From Bacillota bacterium (GTDB taxonomy: Bacteria; Bacillota; Clostridia; Lachnospirales; Lachnospiraceae), in NCBI GenBank assembly GCA_023412855.1, contig JAEZRJ010000037.1, positions 1 through 34,093 on the forward strand: DNA of 34,093 bases. Reading direction: 5' to 3'. Positions 14,844 to 22,665 of this stretch are shown piece by piece. The stretch's first letter is position 1, and each line of letters starts with the position of its first letter. The position numbers were made by a program, and so were the translations under genes. The notes below the pieces were generated by a model. That model was given only the letters and a program-made list of their open reading frames with translations. It had not been told where the DNA came from and made no database searches.

Positions 14844-16068
14844 CTCTTATGGAGCGCCCATCATCACTTTTGGCTCCAATTTTTCCATGATGGGCCTCCA
14901 CAATAGACTTGGCGATGGACAGTCCGATGCCGTAGCCGCCGGTCTCTCTGGAACGGGAACCGTCTCCACGATAAAAACGGTCGAACAGCTTATCAAGATT
15001 CTTCGTATCCAGATTTTTCATATCCAGTTCAAGCACAGTATTGTACACCTCCAGCTTCACGCCTTTCCTTGCTGCCGACAGTGTGACCCTTATCGTGCCG
15101 CCTTCGTCGGAATATTTCATGGCATTGTCCACCAGAGTGGAGACTAACTGCTGAATGCTGTTCTCATCTCCATGGAGCATAAGTCCGGGCTGGATATCCA
15201 TTTGAAAGTTCTTGCTTTGCATCTCCGCTACCGGTAGGAAGGACCCTGCAATTTCTTCTACAGTCCTGCTTAAGTTCATATCAGTAAGAGCCAGCTTTAG
15301 ATTGTCCTCCTCCATTCTTGAGAGCATGAGCAGGTTCTTCACCAGTTTATCCAGTCTGCATGTCTGGTTACGGATACTGGTAATCCATTCGCTGCTTCCT
15401 CCCGTTAACTCCAATACATCCGCATTCGCCGATATAATTGCTATAGGTGTCTTTATCTCGTGCCCTGCATCCGTAATAAATTGTTTCTGCTTCTTGGCAT
15501 TTTCAATAATAGGCTTAATAGCCCGTCTGGAAAATACAGACACAAGGAGGAACATGAGAACGAGGGTTATGGCTGCTACCTCGCAGGAATTGAGCAAGAA
15601 TTTCGTTGCAGTAGAAATCTGTTCCCTGCAAAATACAAAGATCAGTATATACCCATCTGAATTCCGAACGAGAGAATATTTGTAATCGTCCGTGTAACCG
15701 CTCTCCTTACCGAATGAGAGTACCTTTGCGGCATAGTTCATCGCGGCCTCAGAGGATATGGCGATATGGCTCGTATCAATTTCCATAATATCCCCCTCTT
15801 CTCCTATTTTTACAACAAAATATCTGGTTGCAAACTGTGTCTCCTCGTTCATTTCGAAATCAGAACGGAAACCACCCTTCGGCGGGTCTTTTTTTTCGAA
15901 CTTCGGGAACTTCCCCTGATTCTGCGATAAAATATCGATTGCCCCGTTCAGCCGCTGCTGCATCTGGTACACATTGATTCCGTTAATGGTACCGATTAAG
16001 AGCAACATGACCAAAAGCAGCGAGCCCATGGTAATCATAATGAATTTTCTCTGTAATTTCTTAATCAT
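14827..16068 (-). CDS. Sensor histidine kinase
   Basis: The 413-residue membrane kinase has a first membrane helix at ~10-32, an extracytoplasmic sensor loop (~35-155), a second helix at ~160-180 and only a very short linker instead of a full HAMP domain. The HisKA box is ITDAGHEIKTPIAIISAN with phospho-acceptor His203. The ATPase domain shows an N box (STLVDNAMKYSD), FDRFYRGDGSRS and a G2 box (GGYGIGLSIA). A G1-type DxGxG motif is not clear: the segment where it should lie reads LEVYNTVLELD, as in some clostridial kinases. Its ATG overlaps the response regulator's stop region by eight bases. The likely targets, from shared promoter repeats, are the VTC operon and itself. Confidence 0.9.
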   Translation of the reverse strand: MIKKLQRKFIMITMGSLLLVMLLLIGTINGINVYQMQQRLNGAIDILSQNQGKFPKFEKKDPPKGGFRSDFEMNEETQFATRYFVVKIGEEGDIMEIDTSHIAISSEAAMNYAAKVLSFGKESGYTDDYKYSLVRNSDGYILIFVFCREQISTATKFLLNSCEVAAITLVLMFLLVSVFSRRAIKPIIENAKKQKQFITDAGHEIKTPIAIISANADVLELTGGSSEWITSIRNQTCRLDKLVKNLLMLSRMEEDNLKLALTDMNLSRTVEEIAGSFLPVAEMQSKNFQMDIQPGLMLHGDENSIQQLVSTLVDNAMKYSDEGGTIRVTLSAARKGVKLEVYNTVLELDMKNLDTKNLDKLFDRFYRGDGSRSRETGGYGIGLSIAKSIVEAHHGKIGAKSDDGRSIRVTVIL

Positions 16069-16738
16069 CGCTTTCCTCCAGGGTGTAACCTACGCTCCTC
16101 ACCGCTTTGATTTTTACATTGGCATCCAGAGAGGCAAGCTTTTTGCGCAGGTAGGAAATGTATACCCATACCACATTTATTTCAGCTTCGGCATCGTATC
16201 CCCATATTCGTTCCATAAACTGTTCCGTAGAAATCATGCGCTTGGGATTTACCATAAGCATCTCCATCATCTGAAATTCCTTATTCCCGAGTCTTAACGC
16301 AGACTCCCCGTTGGACAGCTCGTAATTTTCTTTGTTTAGCCTGATATTTCCCGCCTCTATCAAATTCGGGGTAAATTCGGCCTTTCTCCTTCCCATCGCA
16401 CGTATTCTGGCTAACAGTTCTCCCATGGCAAAAGGCTTGCTCAAGTAATCGTCCGCACCCTTATCTAAACCCAAAATCCGGTCCTCTATTTCCGTTTTGG
16501 CGGTCAACATCAGAACAGGAGTATGAATTCCCTGCTGCCTCAGCTGTTCCAGCACCTTAAGACCATCCATTCCCGGCATCATAATATCCAGCACAATTAC
16601 ATCGTAATTCTCCGACAATCCGTAATCCAGAGCATCAACTCCGTCATATACCGGGTCTACGGAATAGTTGTTATGCTTTAAAATCGCCACAAGGGCATTC
16701 GACAGTTCTTTTTCATCCTCAGCCAGCAAAATTCTCAT
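16061..16738 (-). CDS. OmpR-family response regulator
   Basis: The 225-residue regulator has a complete receiver: acidic residues Glu7/Asp8 (LLAEDE), Asp51 (VLDIMMPGMDG) and Lys101 (DDYLSKPF). The winged-helix effector follows (~125-225; LRLGNKEFQMMEMLM, then VWVYISYLRKKL and VRSVGYTLE). I chose ATG 16738, preceded by GGAGGGAG, rather than an in-frame ATG at 16762. It is co-transcribed with the overlapping histidine kinase gene. Two direct repeats 11 bp apart lie in its promoter, and the same boxes occur at the VTC-operon promoter. Autoregulation and control of that operon are therefore predicted. Confidence 0.92.
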   Translation of the reverse strand: MRILLAEDEKELSNALVAILKHNNYSVDPVYDGVDALDYGLSENYDVIVLDIMMPGMDGLKVLEQLRQQGIHTPVLMLTAKTEIEDRILGLDKGADDYLSKPFAMGELLARIRAMGRRKAEFTPNLIEAGNIRLNKENYELSNGESALRLGNKEFQMMEMLMVNPKRMISTEQFMERIWGYDAEAEINVVWVYISYLRKKLASLDANVKIKAVRSVGYTLEESDD

Positions 16739-16832
16739 ATGCACTTTCTCCCTCCGTATCATCCGTTTTCATCATCATATCCCATATAGTCCAAAAATTC
16801 AAATCTGATATAATCCTTTTCCTTTATAAAAA

Positions 16833-16865
16833 ATTATACCAAAGATACCTTAAACAAACCTTAAA
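16833..16865 (-). promoter_or_regulatory. Two-component promoter with two 11-bp-phased repeats
   Basis: On the plus strand CCTTAAA occurs at 16848-16854 and 16859-16865, exactly 11 bp apart. On the minus strand TATAAT (16833-16838) lies nine bases downstream of the nearer box, and the -35 position falls between and over the boxes. This matches the layout at 11867-11922. The leader to the response regulator ATG is about 90 nt. Confidence 0.7.
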
Positions 16866-16900
16866 GAAGTGCAAGGCATACATTGTCTACGGAGCGTAGA

Positions 16901-16929
16901 TTGTACTTTTTCACATTATTGTTTATACT
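16901..16929 (+). promoter_or_regulatory. Promoter of the GIY-YIG-like gene
   Basis: TTGTAC (16901-16906) and TATACT (16924-16929) are separated by 17 bp. Just upstream is a perfect small palindrome, TCTACG-GAG-CGTAGA (16885-16899), which could be a binding site. Confidence 0.5.
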
Positions 16930-16983
16930 TTGTAAGTAGGTATTTGTCAGCTTTATAATAATAGAAAGGAGCATTATTATAAA

Positions 16984-17328
16984 ATGAATTCAGAAAAAAG
17001 AAAACTTCTTCTTGAAGAATATAAAAATAGACGCCCTGAGATGGGAGTCATTTCTTATCGCTGCATCGCAACCGATGAAAGCTTTTTGGGTATTTCCAAG
17101 GATACAAGAGCAGACTTTAATAGTACCAATGCCAAGCTGTCTACCAATTTTCATCCTAACAAGCGGCTGCTTCAGCTATGGAATCAATATGGGCCGGAAG
17201 GGTTCGAATTATCTGTTATAAGGGTATTAAAATATGATAATCCGGCCGACGACCATACCTCTGAGCTTGAAAAGCTACGTCAGGAATGTTTTGAAGAGAA
17301 TAAAAACGCAACGGCGCTTTGGCGGTAG
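16984..17328 (+). CDS. Small GIY-YIG-like nuclease family protein (degenerate motif)
   Basis: The 114-residue protein resembles small GIY-YIG domain proteins. GVISYRCIATDESFLGIS (21-38) stands where GIY...YIG would be, so the two signature tyrosine-containing triads have become GVI and FLG. The following NAKLSTNFHPNKRLLQLWNQYGPEGFE fits the family's LxxGxHxNxxLQxxWxxYGxxxFE segment. Loss of the first triad's tyrosine suggests weak or absent nuclease activity, but related small proteins also vary there. AAGGAG (16966-16971) is 12 bases before the ATG. It is monocistronic and followed by a palindromic repeat. The function is unknown. Confidence 0.65.
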   Translation: MNSEKRKLLLEEYKNRRPEMGVISYRCIATDESFLGISKDTRADFNSTNAKLSTNFHPNKRLLQLWNQYGPEGFELSVIRVLKYDNPADDHTSELEKLRQECFEENKNATALWR

Positions 17329-17341
17329 GAGCACTTTCCTA

Positions 17342-17475
17342 GAACAAAAGTGGGCTTCACACACTCCCGCAGCCAAGAACTTTGTCAGCACAGCTTTTGT
17401 TCCGCGCGCAGCTGCGCATTGTTCGCCCGAAGGGCTTTTATGTAATAGCGCACTTTCCTATTACATAAAAAAAGA
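17342..17475. repeat. Palindromic intergenic repeat, family C, copy 1
   Basis: GAACAAAAG (17342-17350) and CTTTTGTTC (17394-17402) form the outer arms of a first stem. The distal arm is followed by GCGCGCAGCTGCGCAT (17404-17419). A second hairpin TATGTAATAG / CTATTACATA (about 17439-17467) follows. The copy at 32889-33005 has the same order: GAACAAAAG arms, the GCGCAGCTGCGCAT box, then a stem ending in TAATAG. It lies between the convergent GIY-YIG-like and Ca2+ ATPase genes. No flanking target duplication was identified. Confidence 0.7.
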
Positions 17476-17505
17476 CGGACAGCATATCAAGCTGTACCGT
17501 CTTTT
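17470..17505 (-). terminator. Terminator of the Ca2+ ATPase gene
   Basis: AAAAGACGG plus ACAGC pairs with GCTGT plus CCGTCTTTT around the loop ATATCAA, with one bulged base. On the minus strand the stem is followed by a T-run. It lies 15 bp past the stop at 17520. Confidence 0.85.
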
Positions 17506-17519
17506 CAAATCTGAATCAT

Positions 17520-20171
17520 TTATCTGTTGGTAACTTTCTTTGCTAACTCTCCGCCGAGCATAGGAACCAATGCCAGAACCAACGAAACGATTATTTCGTC
17601 AAATGAAAGCATTACAGTGCCAAAAATCGGGTTGAGCAGCGGTATATAAATGCTTGCCAGCAAAAATGCCAAGGAGGCAATTACACATTTATTGAGATAG
17701 CTGTTCTCAAAAATGCGCATCTTGAAGATAGAAACTTTCTCGGAACGAGAGGAATAAGCACGAAGCAGCTCACCTAAAACTAAGGTAAGGAAGCAAGCGG
17801 TACGCGCCGCATCGATATCCTGATGCGCAAAGTATCCGTAGGAAAATGCTCCCAGCGTACCGATAGCCAAAGCGACACTCTGAATTCCAACGGCAATCGC
17901 CATTTTCTTGTCTACAATAGGCTCGGAAGGGTCTCTCGGATGACGGTCCATCACGCCGGGTTCTTCTTTTTCCATACCGAGAGCAAACGCCGGGAACGCA
18001 TCCGTAATTAAGTTAATAGAAAGAAGCTGTATCGCCACAAGAGGTACGGGCATACCCGCCAGCATGGCAATAAAAATAACAAGGATCTCACCGATATTAC
18101 AAGAGAGCAAAAAGCCTACAACCTTACGAATGTTGCTGTAGATGGTACGTCCTTCAGCGACTGCTCTTACAATGCTTGCAAAGTTATCATCCGTCAGAAT
18201 CATATCTGCAGCTTCCTTGGATACGTCTGTACCAGTAATACCCATAGCGACACCAATGTCAGCATGCTTTAAAGAAGGAGCATCATTAACACCATCGCCG
18301 GTCATGGCTGCGATATCGCCGTTAGCTCTGACAGCGTCTACTAAACGTACCTTATGTTCCGGTGAAACGCGGGCAAATACATTGACGGTCTTCACACGCT
18401 CTCTAAGCTGTTCGTCGTCCATCTCGGAAATCTCACGTCCCTCCACAGCAACAGCACCTTCTTCAACAATACCGAGCTGGCGGCCGATTGCAGTAGCTGT
18501 GATTTTATGGTCCCCGGTAATCATTTTTACCTGGATGCCGGCTTTTTTACAAACACTGATCGCATCCTTTGCTTCTTCTCTGGGCGGGTCGATCATTCCC
18601 ACAAGACCTACAAAGATCAAATCATTCTCCGCTTCGAAGGAAGCATTCACTTGCTCTACCTGCTTGTATGCGGCTCCGATAACACGAAGCGCCGCCTCTG
18701 CAAAGTTCTGATTTGCCGCAAGGATTTCCTGACGCTTCTCTTCCGTCAGCTCCTGAACGGTCCCGTTCAAATCGATGGAAATACAGCGGCGAAGCAATTC
18801 ATCGGGCGCACCCTTGGTATACATCACCGTCTTGCCTTCAATACTATGGAATGTGGACATCAGCTTTCTATCGGAATCGAAAGGAATCTCCTGAAGGCGG
18901 GGGTATTTTTTATCCCACTGTTCCTTTACCATTCCTGCCTTATGCGAGAGTACTACCATCGCACCTTCCGTAGGATCACCTACAATAGTTTCTTTCTCAA
19001 AATCATAAATCGCATCATTACATAACAAAACACATTCCAGAATCTTCTGTACTGCATCTGCTTTCTTATTACCGGAAGCATCGAAAATATCTCCCGCAGG
19101 ACTGTAGCCCGTACCGCTTACGTCGTATAGCTCTTTACCATCGTAAATCCTCTGGATAGTCATCTTGTTCTGCGTTAACGTACCCGTCTTGTCCGAACAG
19201 ATAACCGTGGTACTTCCCAGCGTCTCAACAGCGCTCAGGCGTTTAATTATCGCATTGCATTTTACCATCCGCTGCATACCCATAGCCAGAACTACGGTAA
19301 CAACTACGGTAAGTCCTTCCGGAATCGCCGCGACCGCCAAGGATACGGATGTCATGAATATATCAAAAAGTTCCATTCCCCGGAGCCAGCCGAGTAGGAA
19401 AATAATCCCGCAAATCGACAGACAGACAATACCTAGCAGTTTGCCAAGGCTGTCCAGCTTCTTTTGAAGCGGAGTAGCTTCATCGCTGCTGCTGTTGAGC
19501 ATACCTGCGATATTTCCCATCTGGGTCTTCATTCCGGTGTCAGTGATAACACCCTTTCCTCGTCCATATGTGATTACGGTACCCATATAAGCACTGTTGA
19601 TGCGGTCGCCTAAGCCCGCATCCTCGGGTAGAACTGCTTTTGCATCTTTTTCCACCGGGACCGATTCACCGGTCAGGGCAGCTTCATCGATTTTCAGGTT
19701 GATGGATTCCACCAGACGCAGATCGGCCGGTATATAGTCGCCTGCCTCCAAAATAACCACATCACCGGGAACCACTTCATGAGAGGCAATCTCAACGACT
19801 TGACCGTCACGCAGTGCCTTTGCATGCGGACTTGCCATTTCTTTTAGTGCCTTTAGCGCGTTACTGGCTTTATTTTCCTGATATACACCAAGAAAGGTGT
19901 TGAGTACAACAATTGCCAGAATAACGATGCCTTCCAATTCTTCTCCAAGAAGGATTGAAATCACTGCAGCAACAATCAGAATCAGAACTAAAAAATCTTT
20001 GAGCTGATCCAGAGCCATCGCCAGAATGGACTTTTCTTTGCCGCCTTCCAGACGGTTTGGTCCGTATTTCTGATTGCGCTCCGTGGCTTCCTTACCGGAA
20101 AGGCCGATGGACAGATCGACTTGTAGGTCTTCCGCGGTCTCTGAGGCGGATAGGTTAAAATACTTCTTCAC
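17520..20171 (-). CDS. P2-type Ca2+-transporting ATPase (SERCA/PMCA-like)
   Basis: The 883-residue membrane pump should export Ca2+ using ATP. Motifs in order are the N-terminal cation ATPase domain, TGES (167-170), PEGL in the fourth membrane helix (Glu285), DKTGTLT with phosphorylated Asp327, KGAPDELL in the nucleotide domain, TGDGVNDAPSLK, LLSCNIGEILVIF in the fifth helix (Asn and Glu of calcium site I), and SINLITDAFPAFALGME in the sixth helix (Asn, Thr, Asp). With both site I and site II ligands present, two calcium ions per cycle are possible. Translation starts at GTG with GGAGG six bases before it. It is monocistronic with its own terminator. Confidence 0.93.
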   Translation of the reverse strand: MKKYFNLSASETAEDLQVDLSIGLSGKEATERNQKYGPNRLEGGKEKSILAMALDQLKDFLVLILIVAAVISILLGEELEGIVILAIVVLNTFLGVYQENKASNALKALKEMASPHAKALRDGQVVEIASHEVVPGDVVILEAGDYIPADLRLVESINLKIDEAALTGESVPVEKDAKAVLPEDAGLGDRINSAYMGTVITYGRGKGVITDTGMKTQMGNIAGMLNSSSDEATPLQKKLDSLGKLLGIVCLSICGIIFLLGWLRGMELFDIFMTSVSLAVAAIPEGLTVVVTVVLAMGMQRMVKCNAIIKRLSAVETLGSTTVICSDKTGTLTQNKMTIQRIYDGKELYDVSGTGYSPAGDIFDASGNKKADAVQKILECVLLCNDAIYDFEKETIVGDPTEGAMVVLSHKAGMVKEQWDKKYPRLQEIPFDSDRKLMSTFHSIEGKTVMYTKGAPDELLRRCISIDLNGTVQELTEEKRQEILAANQNFAEAALRVIGAAYKQVEQVNASFEAENDLIFVGLVGMIDPPREEAKDAISVCKKAGIQVKMITGDHKITATAIGRQLGIVEEGAVAVEGREISEMDDEQLRERVKTVNVFARVSPEHKVRLVDAVRANGDIAAMTGDGVNDAPSLKHADIGVAMGITGTDVSKEAADMILTDDNFASIVRAVAEGRTIYSNIRKVVGFLLSCNIGEILVIFIAMLAGMPVPLVAIQLLSINLITDAFPAFALGMEKEEPGVMDRHPRDPSEPIVDKKMAIAVGIQSVALAIGTLGAFSYGYFAHQDIDAARTACFLTLVLGELLRAYSSRSEKVSIFKMRIFENSYLNKCVIASLAFLLASIYIPLLNPIFGTVMLSFDEIIVSLVLALVPMLGGELAKKVTNR

Positions 20172-20549
20172 AGCATACCTCCATTATTTTATTTTAGGTT
20201 GTAGGATATAAAATTGGTCTGCATTTACCAGCTTTTTATTATATCCATTTGCTACAGAAAATAGCATATCATATTTAGTAAGATACCGATAGTACTTTTC
20301 TTTTAGATAATGATTTTTTATTTATTCTTATAGTAAATTAGAAGAAATCCGTCACGCAGATGGATAGCTCGTACCTATTATAGCTGATTAAACCCAATGT
20401 TTATAGAGAACTATAAAAGACTATCAGCAGGCGCACAAAGAAAACGAGACGCCTGTGAACAGACGCCTCGTTTCTATGACTCGATTTATTCAAAGAAGTG
20501 TTGCCATCTTGAAATCATACAATTGGAAAGGTCGTTTTACGAGCCTTTC
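20172..20549. other. Intergenic region upstream of the Ca2+ ATPase
   Basis: This 378 bp gap holds a minus-strand TATAAT (20238-20243) that could serve the ATPase gene, though no good -35 is visible. It also holds the terminator of the exosporium gene (20442-20473). The middle (about 20300-20440) is AT-rich, with a short TATAG/CTATA inverted repeat near 20402-20415. I see no gene or recognisable RNA. Confidence 0.5.
20442..20473 (-). terminator. Terminator of the exosporium protein gene
   Basis: AAACGAGACGCCTGT and ACAGACGCCTCGTTT form a 15-position stem with two mismatches and a GA loop. On the minus strand it ends in a T-run (GTTTTC). It lies about 77 bp past the stop at 20550. Confidence 0.75.
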
Positions 20550-21467
20550 TTATGATATTCCAAGGCCGGCACTTGCATAACCCGCGATAACGGCAGCCAG
20601 ATCAAGACCCGCCGTAACATTTGCAGAGAATATTAAGAGTAATCTGGTTCCTGCAGCAACAGGAATGTTTAATCCCGTAGTAATACCACTGCTAACATCA
20701 CCAATCGAAATTAACCCCGTGAGAGCAGGTGCCAGCGTGACTACTGCACCCGGTACTGCGACAAAGGTATCATTCGGCGTGGTGGACTGGAATAACCGGG
20801 CAGTTACGGTAACAGTAGAGCCAATTAAGCTAAGACCGGCACTAATGCTTAAATAACCAGCCAAGGAGGTAATAACTCCACTTCTGGGCATTGAAAACGC
20901 AAAGTTCGTCAGTCCGAGCAGACTGATTGTTCCGCTGGCAGCGGAAATACCAGGAAGGTTAAGACCAAATCCAATTGCACTGGAAGTATTAAGCAATCCT
21001 CCGAGTACAGTGGTCAAAGCAACCGGCGTACCTGATGCAAACGGAATAATTGCTCCATTACCCGCTGCTCCTGTCGGTCCCGTTGCTCCCGTAGGGCCGG
21101 TTGCTCCCGTTGCTCCATCAGCTCCCGTAGGGCCGGTTGCTCCTGTAGGGCCGGTCGGTCCCGTTACGCCTTGGTGGGCAGCAGCAGAAAGAATACTTTC
21201 CATTTTACCTTTTAATATTATTTGATTCTGGACAGTACTGTCCAGTATATCTCGAACATTCCTATTTACCTCAAGGATTTCTTCAATACTCGCATTGGGC
21301 CCAGTTATACCTGGAAGGGTTCCCAGCGCATATTGAATCTTTTCGCCTTCAGCATTGATGATATGGCTTAATCCCAACTCCTCCATGGCAATGGAGGCCA
21401 AAATATAATTGATAGCGTCCTCTCTGCTAATAGGAGGACTCACTTCCGGAAATCTTGGTAATGACAT
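20550..21467 (-). CDS. BclB-like exosporium collagen-like glycoprotein
   Basis: The 305-residue spore-surface protein has three parts. Residues 1-99 are a helical N-terminal domain (REDAINYILASIAMEELGLSH..., AEGEKIQYALGTL). Residues 100-138 are 13 collagen triplets of the G-P-T / G-A-T type, whose threonines are likely sugar attachment sites. Residues ~139-305 match the BclB C-terminal domain: IIPFASGTPVALTT, an AFSMPRSGVITSLAGYLS stretch, LFQSTTPNDTF, VTLAPALTG, and a final GYASAGLGIS. It has no Sec signal peptide, as usual for spore proteins assembled in the mother cell. AAGGAG is nine bases before the ATG. A sigma-K-like promoter precedes it. This gene is the best sign that the organism forms spores. 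Confidence 0.88.
   Translation of the reverse strand: MSLPRFPEVSPPISREDAINYILASIAMEELGLSHIINAEGEKIQYALGTLPGITGPNASIEEILEVNRNVRDILDSTVQNQIILKGKMESILSAAAHQGVTGPTGPTGATGPTGADGATGATGPTGATGPTGAAGNGAIIPFASGTPVALTTVLGGLLNTSSAIGFGLNLPGISAASGTISLLGLTNFAFSMPRSGVITSLAGYLSISAGLSLIGSTVTVTARLFQSTTPNDTFVAVPGAVVTLAPALTGLISIGDVSSGITTGLNIPVAAGTRLLLIFSANVTAGLDLAAVIAGYASAGLGIS
21054..21170 (-). repeat. Collagen-like triplet repeat coding region (13 G-x-y units)
   Basis: Thirteen consecutive Gly-x-y triplets (protein residues 100-138) are encoded by near-identical 9 bp units, mostly Gly-Pro-Thr and Gly-Ala-Thr. Copy number in such tracts often varies between strains. Confidence 0.85.
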
Positions 21468-21511
21468 GCTTTTATCTCCTTATGGTATTGTCATTATTTT
21501 ATCTTCAATTA

Positions 21512-21538
21512 TATTATATGTGCAGCAGTAAGGTCGGT
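21512..21538 (-). promoter_or_regulatory. Candidate sigma-K (mother-cell) promoter of the exosporium gene
   Basis: On the minus strand CATATAATA (21512-21520) fits the sigma-K -10 pattern CATAnnnTA. An AC dinucleotide (21537-21538) lies 16 bases upstream as the short -35. The pattern is short, so chance matches are possible; the spore function of the gene raises its credibility. Confidence 0.4.
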
Positions 21539-21586
21539 GCATATATTGTCAAATTTCGACAGTATGTGCGCACATCAATGCTATCA

Positions 21587-22663
21587 TTAGATGGTAAACC
21601 ACTCGTTCAGAAGTTCGGCTTCTCCACCGTCTATCGGAACACGGTAAAAATAATCGTTATTTTGTGTTTCTTCATTCATCTGCGCAATTGCTTCATAATA
21701 GAGGTATCCGTCTCCCGGAACAAAATGAAGGATTCCCCAGTACTCATCCGCCTTCATATTGGCGATTATCTTCATCTCTCCGCTTCCGTCAACAGGGATC
21801 GTAACAATCTTATCGGCAAGGGAAGTGTATAATTTCCCCTCCTCAATAAGAAAAGAATAGTTGGCCGAGCCGGTAAAGCTTATAGGAAGTTCCTTCTCCA
21901 CCTTGCCGTTTTCTCCGCTCCGCACCTGCATTTGATATCCGTAAGTACGGTAATCATAGCCCTCGGGCTTCATCACCATAGTGAGACAATAAAGCTTACC
22001 CTCGTAAAACAAAACGCTGTCGATATATCCCTCCTCATCCACCTGCGAATAAGCTGTCAACATCTCGTCCTTGCCGCTTTTTAAATAAATGCGGCCCAGT
22101 ATATTCTCCTCCTTCGCCTCGTCATAGCCATTATAGTAGAGATACCTTCCGTCATAGCCCAGTATATTGTCGATACAATCAGCTTTTATTTCCTTTCGCT
22201 CTCCCGTATTCAAATCCACATAGGCATAACGCATACGGTAGTTGTCATCGTATTCATAGCCATAGAACAACTTATCTCCTATCAGCTTTTCATGTCCCAT
22301 ACCCGCGAGAAATACATCCTCGGCCAGCACCTCCTCGTTGCCGCCGTCCATGTCGGAACGCTTTATGGAAAGCCGCTCGTCCGTCACACTTTCATAAGCC
22401 TCCTGCACCTTCTCCACATAGTAGATTTTGTCATCCTGAATCGTAAAAATACTGCTCTGCTGAGGAATATTCTCACCATATACCCCGTTTACGCCCCGAT
22501 ACACTTCCCCCTTGTAAGTACACATATTGGAAAAGCCTCTGACCGGATAAAACGTTACTTGCTCTCCGCCCTCCAATAATGTATACCGAATGCCAAGTAC
22601 GGCCAGTATCGCTGTGACAGCCAGAGCCGCCGGTATCCATAGTCTTTTATCTGTTTTTTTCAT
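21587..22663 (-). CDS. DUF5050-like beta-propeller protein, membrane-anchored
   Basis: The 358-residue protein has an N-terminal membrane segment (~10-27, WIPAALAVTAILAVLGI) with lysines before it, so it is either anchored or secreted. The remainder is a series of ~45-residue units containing patterns such as DKIYYVEK, DKLFYGYEYDD, GRYLYYNGYDE and DGYLYYEA. These alternating aromatic strand repeats are typical of DUF5050 or related propellers. Only two bases separate it from the aldose epimerase-like gene upstream, so the two are one transcription unit. No enzyme motif is visible and the ligand is unknown. Confidence 0.7.
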   Translation of the reverse strand: MKKTDKRLWIPAALAVTAILAVLGIRYTLLEGGEQVTFYPVRGFSNMCTYKGEVYRGVNGVYGENIPQQSSIFTIQDDKIYYVEKVQEAYESVTDERLSIKRSDMDGGNEEVLAEDVFLAGMGHEKLIGDKLFYGYEYDDNYRMRYAYVDLNTGERKEIKADCIDNILGYDGRYLYYNGYDEAKEENILGRIYLKSGKDEMLTAYSQVDEEGYIDSVLFYEGKLYCLTMVMKPEGYDYRTYGYQMQVRSGENGKVEKELPISFTGSANYSFLIEEGKLYTSLADKIVTIPVDGSGEMKIIANMKADEYWGILHFVPGDGYLYYEAIAQMNEETQNNDYFYRVPIDGGEAELLNEWFTI

Positions 22664-22665
22664 TC

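Noticed and set aside
18142..18711. Open frame of 189 codons on the plus strand opposite the Ca2+ ATPase gene
   Set aside because: The ATPase frame carries all family motifs; the opposite frame has serine/isoleucine-rich shadow composition and no start signal.
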